Below, one piece after another: positions 60,781 to 64,000 of a stretch of 64,000 nt of DNA. Origin of the DNA: Carposina sasakii (Eukaryota; Arthropoda; Insecta; Lepidoptera; Carposinidae); contig CP053171.1 in the NCBI GenBank assembly GCA_014607495.2, positions 1,054,001 to 1,118,000 on the forward strand, in the 5' to 3' direction. The translations under genes and the position numbers were made by a program. The notes under the pieces were generated by a model that saw only the letters and a list, made by a program, of their open reading frames with translations, made no database searches and was not told the origin of the DNA. Numbering within the stretch: position 1 is the stretch's first letter; each line of letters opens with the position of its first letter.

Positions 60781-61395
60781 AACTGTAAATATGATAATAA
60801 ACTAAATACCTTGTCTACACGTACGTATATAGGTCGAAAGAAGTGCAGGATAAAGGATAACGAAGGAGATCGTACATCATGGAGAAAGTATAAAAGAGGA
60901 GGTGGGACTGTGAACTGAGTCGAACTGAGTCTGATAGGGGCGGAGCTTCAGCGCCAGTGTAACGCAGCAGCTGTAACCACACGCTTGTGCTCCAAATGTA
61001 ACCGTATTAAAATTACAAAGACACTAGCGCTTGTATCAGGGTACTTTTTTTACTAAAACGTAGTATAATATTGCCATCTAGCGATGAGTAATTGCACTAG
61101 TATTATTTATTAATTAGCATAGTCGATTTAGATGTAACAGGTAAGCTAGCTTATCACCTCGGAGTGAGAAAATTAAGAATTTCCCATTGTTTTTTTTTCA
61201 GTCAATAAATCTGCCTAAAGATCACCAAACATAGCCTGTGACATGATAAAATCACAGGAAACAGCTAGTTAATTAGATTAGATTAATTATGCAACTTACA
61301 ATTTAATAAATTCTGGTTAACAAGTAACACGTTACTGGCAAAGTTAACAAGACACATATTATATGTACAACGTTTGTACTTGTACTAGAAGGTAC
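60781..61395. other. Unassigned, with weak LTR-like patch
   Basis: GAAAGTATAAAAGAGGAGG (60883-60902) is TATA-like, and CAAATGTAACCGTATTAAAATTAC follows 110 bp later. This could be a solo LTR fragment, but no TG...CA ends or direct repeats were found. GACATGATAAAATCACAGGAAACAGCTAGT at 61240-61269 looks like a Helitron-like end. Confidence 0.3.
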
Positions 61396-61854
61396 CTACT
61401 TGCTTGTTTCTTACCCCTACTACCATTTCGTTCACGTGAACTTTAGAATTCGCGATTTTCCCCCTCGTTCCCCTCGTGGGAATTTCAGTAAATCCTTTCT
61501 TATCGGATTCCCACGTTATACAAATAACACACCCTCCAAGTTTCAGGGGGCCAATTCTCGAAAAGTCTCGAGTTGGAACGAAGCCGAAACGGAACTGTTG
61601 TAGACGCTCACAACAAAGTAATAATTGCTTTACGGTGACGTAATTAGACACATTTCAGCACAAGACATATATTTGATTTTATTCAGTCATACTAAAATAT
61701 ACATTAATACTACTACTACTATGACCAGGGCATGCTAAAATATACCTTAATAGTCCAGCGGTTCGCTAGTGGTTGCGTTTCGGGTCAAAATTTTTGGGGA
61801 ATTGCCCCCCAGGTCTCTAATATCAGCGGTTTAGGCTATGCGTTGATCCGTCAG
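61396..61854. other. Unassigned, with repeat fragment
   Basis: CGTGAACTTTAGAATTCGCG, TCGTGGGAATTTCAGTAAATCC and CACACCCTCCAAGTTTCAGG at 61430-61550 resemble 25170-25270 (GTGGGAATTTCTAAAAATCC...ACACCCTCCATGTTTCAG), so a dispersed repeat is present. Confidence 0.4.
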
Positions 61855-62479
61855 TCTTATCTACACTAATATTATAAAGAGGAAAACTTTGTTTGTTTGG
61901 TTGTAATGAATAGGCTCAAAAACTACTGGACCGATTTCAAAAATTCTTTCACCGTTAGAATCCTTATTGGACCTGGATGAACATAGGCTATAAGAGTTTC
62001 CCGATATTCCCACGGGAAGGCGACCAACGGGAATTCTATATTTTTTACGAAAACCGCTATACATATGAAGCTGAAATCGGGCATATATGTTCATCGGGGA
62101 CTGCGAGGGAGGACTAAAAACGAATTTCCCGAAATTCTCACGGGAAGGGGACAAACGGGAATTCATAATTTTTACGAAAACCGCTATACATATGAAGCTA
62201 AAATCGGACATATAGGTTCATTAGAGACTGCGGGGAAGCACTAAGAATGGATTTTCCGAAATTCCCACGGGAAGGGACTGTCTGTGCGTTTGTGCACGCT
62301 AATCTCAGGAACGACTGAACCGATTTCGATGCAGTTTTCAGGAATATATTGTGACAGGTCCCACTTAACATATATATATATATATATTTATTCCGGGAAA
62401 ATGTTTTTATTCCGGATAATTTCGACATTTTATTTTTTCTGTAGTCCACGCGGACGGAGTCGCGGGCGTCCACTAGTAT
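61855..62479 (+). mobile_element. Helitron-like composite with internal tandem blocks
   Basis: It begins TCTACACTAATATTATAAAGAGG and ends GAGTCGCGGGCGTCCACTAG before T (CTAG at 62472-62475). The block ATTCCCACGGGAAGG...GGGAATTC...CGAAAACCGCTATACATATGAAGC...AATCGG is repeated about three times (61995-62090, 62125-62215, 62250-62280). The last 200 bp match 51100-51303. It contains (AT)n at 62370-62388. The 116- and 124-codon minus-strand frames are by-products. Confidence 0.65.
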
Positions 62480-62532
62480 TAGATAAAGAAAATTAATATG
62501 TGTACCTATAGGTAGGTATATATATTTATATT

Positions 62533-63109
62533 CAGGGTGTTTTTTCGTTACCACCCTTAACGAAAGGTACATATTCTCTAGAACAAATAAAGTAAGTTTA
62601 TGCCAAATGCTGGGAAACGATGTATTTTTTATTATTTTAATTACTTGATCAGTCGAAATTTATAATGTCCAGTGTTTATGTTACATTTTTCTCATAGACA
62701 GATATTAATTATTTCTCGTGAAAAATCTTGCTACACGCGTCAATGTGCATTTATGTAGAAAAACGCAGTCTATTTACTTAACTTTGGACCGTAATATTTT
62801 GGAAACCAGACGGAAGGAAGTGTCTGGTTTCCAAGATATTAGGGTCCAAAGTTGAGTAAATAGACTGCGTTTCTCTGCATAAATGCACATAGACGCGTGT
62901 AGCAAGATTTTTTCACGAGAAATAATTATTATCTGTCTACCTATGAAAAAACTGGCATAAACACTGGACACTATAAATTCTACCCGAACAAGTAATACAT
63001 TTTTTTAAAAATTACATCGTTTCCCAGCATTTTTTTTGTCATAAACTTACTTCATTTGATGTATAGAGTACGTACCCTTCGTTAAGGGTAGCCACCAAAA
63101 AACACCCTG
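62533..63109. mobile_element. 577-bp fold-back of two head-to-head TA-family copies (copies 8 and 9)
   Basis: The left half (CAGGGTGTTTTTTCGTTACC...GGAAACCAGAC) and right half (GTCTGGTTTCCAAGATATTAGGG...CACCCTG) both contain the same end and interior of the TA-flanked family, in opposite orientation. They meet at about 62811-62820. The other end of the family (ACGTTCCCGAAAACTACGG) is absent from both. Arms of about 280 bp pair with scattered mismatches. TA follows the right end; the left flank is TT. Confidence 0.75.
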
Positions 63110-63420
63110 TATTATAATTTAGATTTTTAGACTTCCATACCTCAATAAAGGATTAGAATGAAGTAGATGTAATGAGATTCACACATACATTACCATCATA
63201 GTCACGCACTCAGTCATCTTCAATAAGAATGGGCAGAGATGTGCAAATTACACATCTTAGCCTGTTCTAATTTAGAGGTAAGGCTGCCGCCGCCGAATCG
63301 CTGTTTGAGTACCTATATTATTGTTAAAAATACTTTTATTATCTGCATAATAACTATCTGCATTTATTAAAAAAATATGCTTTTATGAGTTTTAGGTAGA
63401 AAAATTCTCTTTGACATAAA
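63110..63420. other. No recognisable feature
   Basis: Spacer of about 310 bp; nothing recognised. Confidence 0.3.
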
Positions 63421-63422
63421 TA

Positions 63423-63805
63423 CAGGGTGATTTTTGGTCGTCAACGTTCCCGAAAACTACGGAATCTCCTCATCATCACGATCATTTTTCACCATGGAAG
63501 CATACCTGGGAAGTGTCTGGTTTCCAAAATATTAGGGTCCAAAGTTGAGTAAATAGACTGCGTTTTTCTGCATAAATGCACATAGACGCCCGTATCAGGA
63601 TTTTTTCACGAAAAATAATTAATATCTGTCTATAAAAAAACTAACATAAACACTAGACACTATAAATTTCGCACGATCAAGGCATTAAAAAAAAAAAATT
63701 TGAAAAAAAAATTTTTTTCCCAGCATTTTTTTTGGCATAAACTTACTTTATTTCATGTATAGAGTACGTACCCTTCGTTAAAGGTGGCCACAAAAAAACA
63801 TCCTG
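63423..63805 (-). mobile_element. TA-flanked small element, copy 10
   Basis: CAGGGTGATTTTTGGTCGTC to GTTAAAGGTGGCCAC...CATCCTG with TA on both sides; 383 bp. Very close to 49577-49956. Confidence 0.8.
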
Positions 63806-64000
63806 TAGGCCTTTATGCGAGCGATCCATTGACTAGCTGTGTTTTCAAATTGAAATTGAATTATTTTGGCACAATATATTCACGCTTATCATAGCGAGAT
63901 ATCCACGCGATTCGGCGGGAAAAGCTGGAAGGGAGCAGGTGTAATTTTCTTGTGAAAATCAAAATTTATTTGTAATTGGCTTGCATGTGTCCGTAAAGTA
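63806..64000. repeat. Right edge, repeat shared with 57303-57385
   Basis: GATTCGGCGGGAAAAGCTGGAAGG, GAGCAGGTG and GAAAATCAAAATTTATTTGTAATTGGC are the inverse of 57310-57380. The element is probably cut by the window end. Confidence 0.5.

Noticed and set aside
1..64000. CRISPR array or bacterial-type operon
   Set aside because: No regularly spaced identical repeats with unique spacers; the content is clearly insect nuclear DNA.

Overview
The window looks like repeat-rich nuclear DNA from a moth or butterfly (Lepidoptera). It is AT-rich. It carries tRNA-headed SINEs, short Helitron-like elements of the common lepidopteran type (5' TC..., 3' CTAG|T), RTE- and CR1/jockey-like LINE ends, and many small inverted-repeat elements. 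I found no convincing host exon, rRNA or functional tRNA gene. Apart from one large retrotransposon, all recognisable coding potential is broken LINE 3' ends.

The main feature is a complete, young BEL/Pao-type LTR retrotransposon at 28920-37579. It has two 239-bp LTRs that read as identical, an AGGTC target-site duplication and a primer binding site matching tRNA-Tyr. Its coding region holds Gag (DUF1759-like, CCHC knuckles), aspartic protease, reverse transcriptase, RNase H, integrase (H2C2, D-D-E, DUF5641-like C-terminus) and, in frame after integrase, a membrane fusion (Env/F-like) protein. That protein has a signal peptide, a five-arginine furin-type site and a C-terminal membrane anchor. 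The coding region is broken once, inside the first catalytic motif of reverse transcriptase, by an apparent loss of about 11 nt. This splits it into frames 29586-32423 and 32428-37173.

Left flank (1-28914): a mosaic of repeats. It includes a 260-bp near-perfect palindrome (3019-3278), a Helitron-like element (5739-5975), TTAA-flanked CGTA-rich palindromes, several TA-flanked elements of about 335-390 bp, and a SINE-like family of about 245 bp whose 3' end resembles RTE. That family shows one nested insertion with a 9-bp duplication (10230-10690) and one full copy with an 11-bp duplication (18886-19130). There is also a tandem duplication of a small inverted-repeat element (15054-15622), a 5'-truncated RTE copy with an 11-bp duplication (22745-23158), and a truncated LINE with a 16-bp duplication (26858-27133).

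Right flank (37580-64000): the same families recur, with LINE 3' ends at 42267-42550, 46260-46530, 55040-55625 and 59823-60462, further TA-flanked elements and three more Helitron-like segments. A 577-bp fold-back (62533-63109) is made of two head-to-head copies of the TA-flanked element. Stretches with no recognisable feature are listed as such. All assignments come from reading the sequence. Family names rest on remembered motifs, and copy boundaries outside the LTR element are approximate unless a target-site duplication fixes them.
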